In this document: one piece after another, positions 30,741 through 31,055 of the stretch
Numbering within the stretch: position 1 is the stretch's first letter
Layout of the letters: each line of letters opens with the position of its first letter
Virus record (IMG/VR): IMGVR_UViG_3300046010_005374
Location: 1 to 31,055 of that record
DNA length: 31,055 nt
Strand: one strand, 5' to 3'
DNA from: a virus
Notes under the pieces: generated by a model
The model's input: the letters and a program-made list of their open reading frames with translations, nothing else
Databases searched by the model: none
What the model was told of the DNA's origin: nothing
Program-made: the position numbers and the translations under genes

Positions 30741-31055
30741 ATGGCATTACCAACACCCGAAGAAATTGATGCAATGATGGCAGCCGAGAGTGGGGCATCT
30801 AGTCCTATTTCTAATCCTATATCAAGTTTACCTGCTCCTGAAGAGGTAGATGCAATGATGGCAGCAGAGCGACCTAAATTATCTACCAACGAAGCTCGCG
30901 TAGGGATGTTAAGTAATTTTCTTAACGGGTTAGGATTCAATCAAGCTGATGAGCTAATTGGAGCAGGTGTTGGTGCGATTGATTATGGAAAAGATAAAAT
31001 AGCAAGTCTTTTTGGCGCTCAAGATCCTGGCTTATCGTTACAAGATTACGCATTC
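30741..31055 (+). CDS. N-terminus of a further virion protein (cut by right edge)
   Basis: The frame opens with ATG at 30741, right after the previous stop, and is still open at the last base (105 residues). MALPTPEEIDAMMAAESG is repeated as LPAPEEVDAMMAAERP 27-33 residues later, then NEARVGMLSNFLNGLGFNQA DELIGAGVGAIDYG. The latter phrase resembles the start of the largest ejection or lytic virion protein in podovirus-like phages (ELIGAGVGA.D). What follows is outside the window, so enzyme content is unknown. Confidence 0.6.
   Translation, partial: MALPTPEEIDAMMAAESGASSPISNPISSLPAPEEVDAMMAAERPKLSTNEARVGMLSNFLNGLGFNQADELIGAGVGAIDYGKDKIASLFGAQDPGLSLQDYAF

Overview
This window looks like about 31 kb of a tailed double-stranded DNA phage (or a prophage segment) of moderate-to-low GC, most likely short-tailed (podovirus-like). 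The evidence is a terminase, a large podovirus-type portal, scaffold and coat genes, a P22 gp10-like DNA-stabilisation/tail protein, a head-to-tail adaptor and a run of long, low-complexity, ejection-protein-like genes. I see no integrase, no tRNA, no recognisable endolysin and no host gene. The host cannot be named. Signal-peptide-like and lipoprotein-like sequences suggest a bacterium with an envelope worth targeting, but nothing more.

Layout. (1) Positions 1-5834, leftward: an early/accessory operon of about 16 tightly packed, often overlapping genes. In transcription order it has a DNA-metabolism module: SNF2/DEAH helicase, DUF2815-type single-strand-binding protein, and DUF2800 Cas4/RecB-like nuclease with a four-cysteine cluster. 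After a 107-bp gap holding a perfect 12-bp dyad come small membrane or lipoprotein-like proteins, a Gp157-family protein, a XRE repressor-like protein, a 25-residue membrane peptide, a secreted metzincin-type metalloprotease and several small unknowns, ending in a zinc-ribbon protein cut by the window edge. (2) Positions 5835-5950: divergent control region with a dyad. (3) Positions 5951-8082, rightward: a ribbon-helix-helix protein and a prim-pol/RecA-like ATPase fusion that is probably the replication initiator. (4) Positions 8083-8540: the only long non-coding stretch, with a dense array of GTCACCCC/GGGGTGAC iterons in both orientations, AT-rich DNA and a terminator. It is a candidate replication origin, with a packaging or regulatory site as the alternative. 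(5) Positions 8541-31055, rightward: the virion operon. Its order is DUF5681 small-terminase-like protein, TerL, small protein, portal, fibre-like and other surface-type proteins, scaffold, major capsid protein, possible decoration protein, strong terminator-like hairpin, further structural proteins (including a signal-peptide protein, a 55-residue membrane protein and a glycine-rich adhesin-like protein), gp10-like protein, adaptor, a free-standing HNH endonuclease, and three-plus ejection-type proteins, the last cut by the right edge.

How the parts fit. The leftward module and the prim-pol/ATPase would replicate and recombine the genome, probably from the iteron region. XRE and ribbon-helix-helix proteins are candidates for switching the divergent transcripts. 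The rightward operon packages DNA and builds the particle. The least explained parts are the iteron array and the envelope-directed accessory cassette (about 800-2900) with the metzincin protease.
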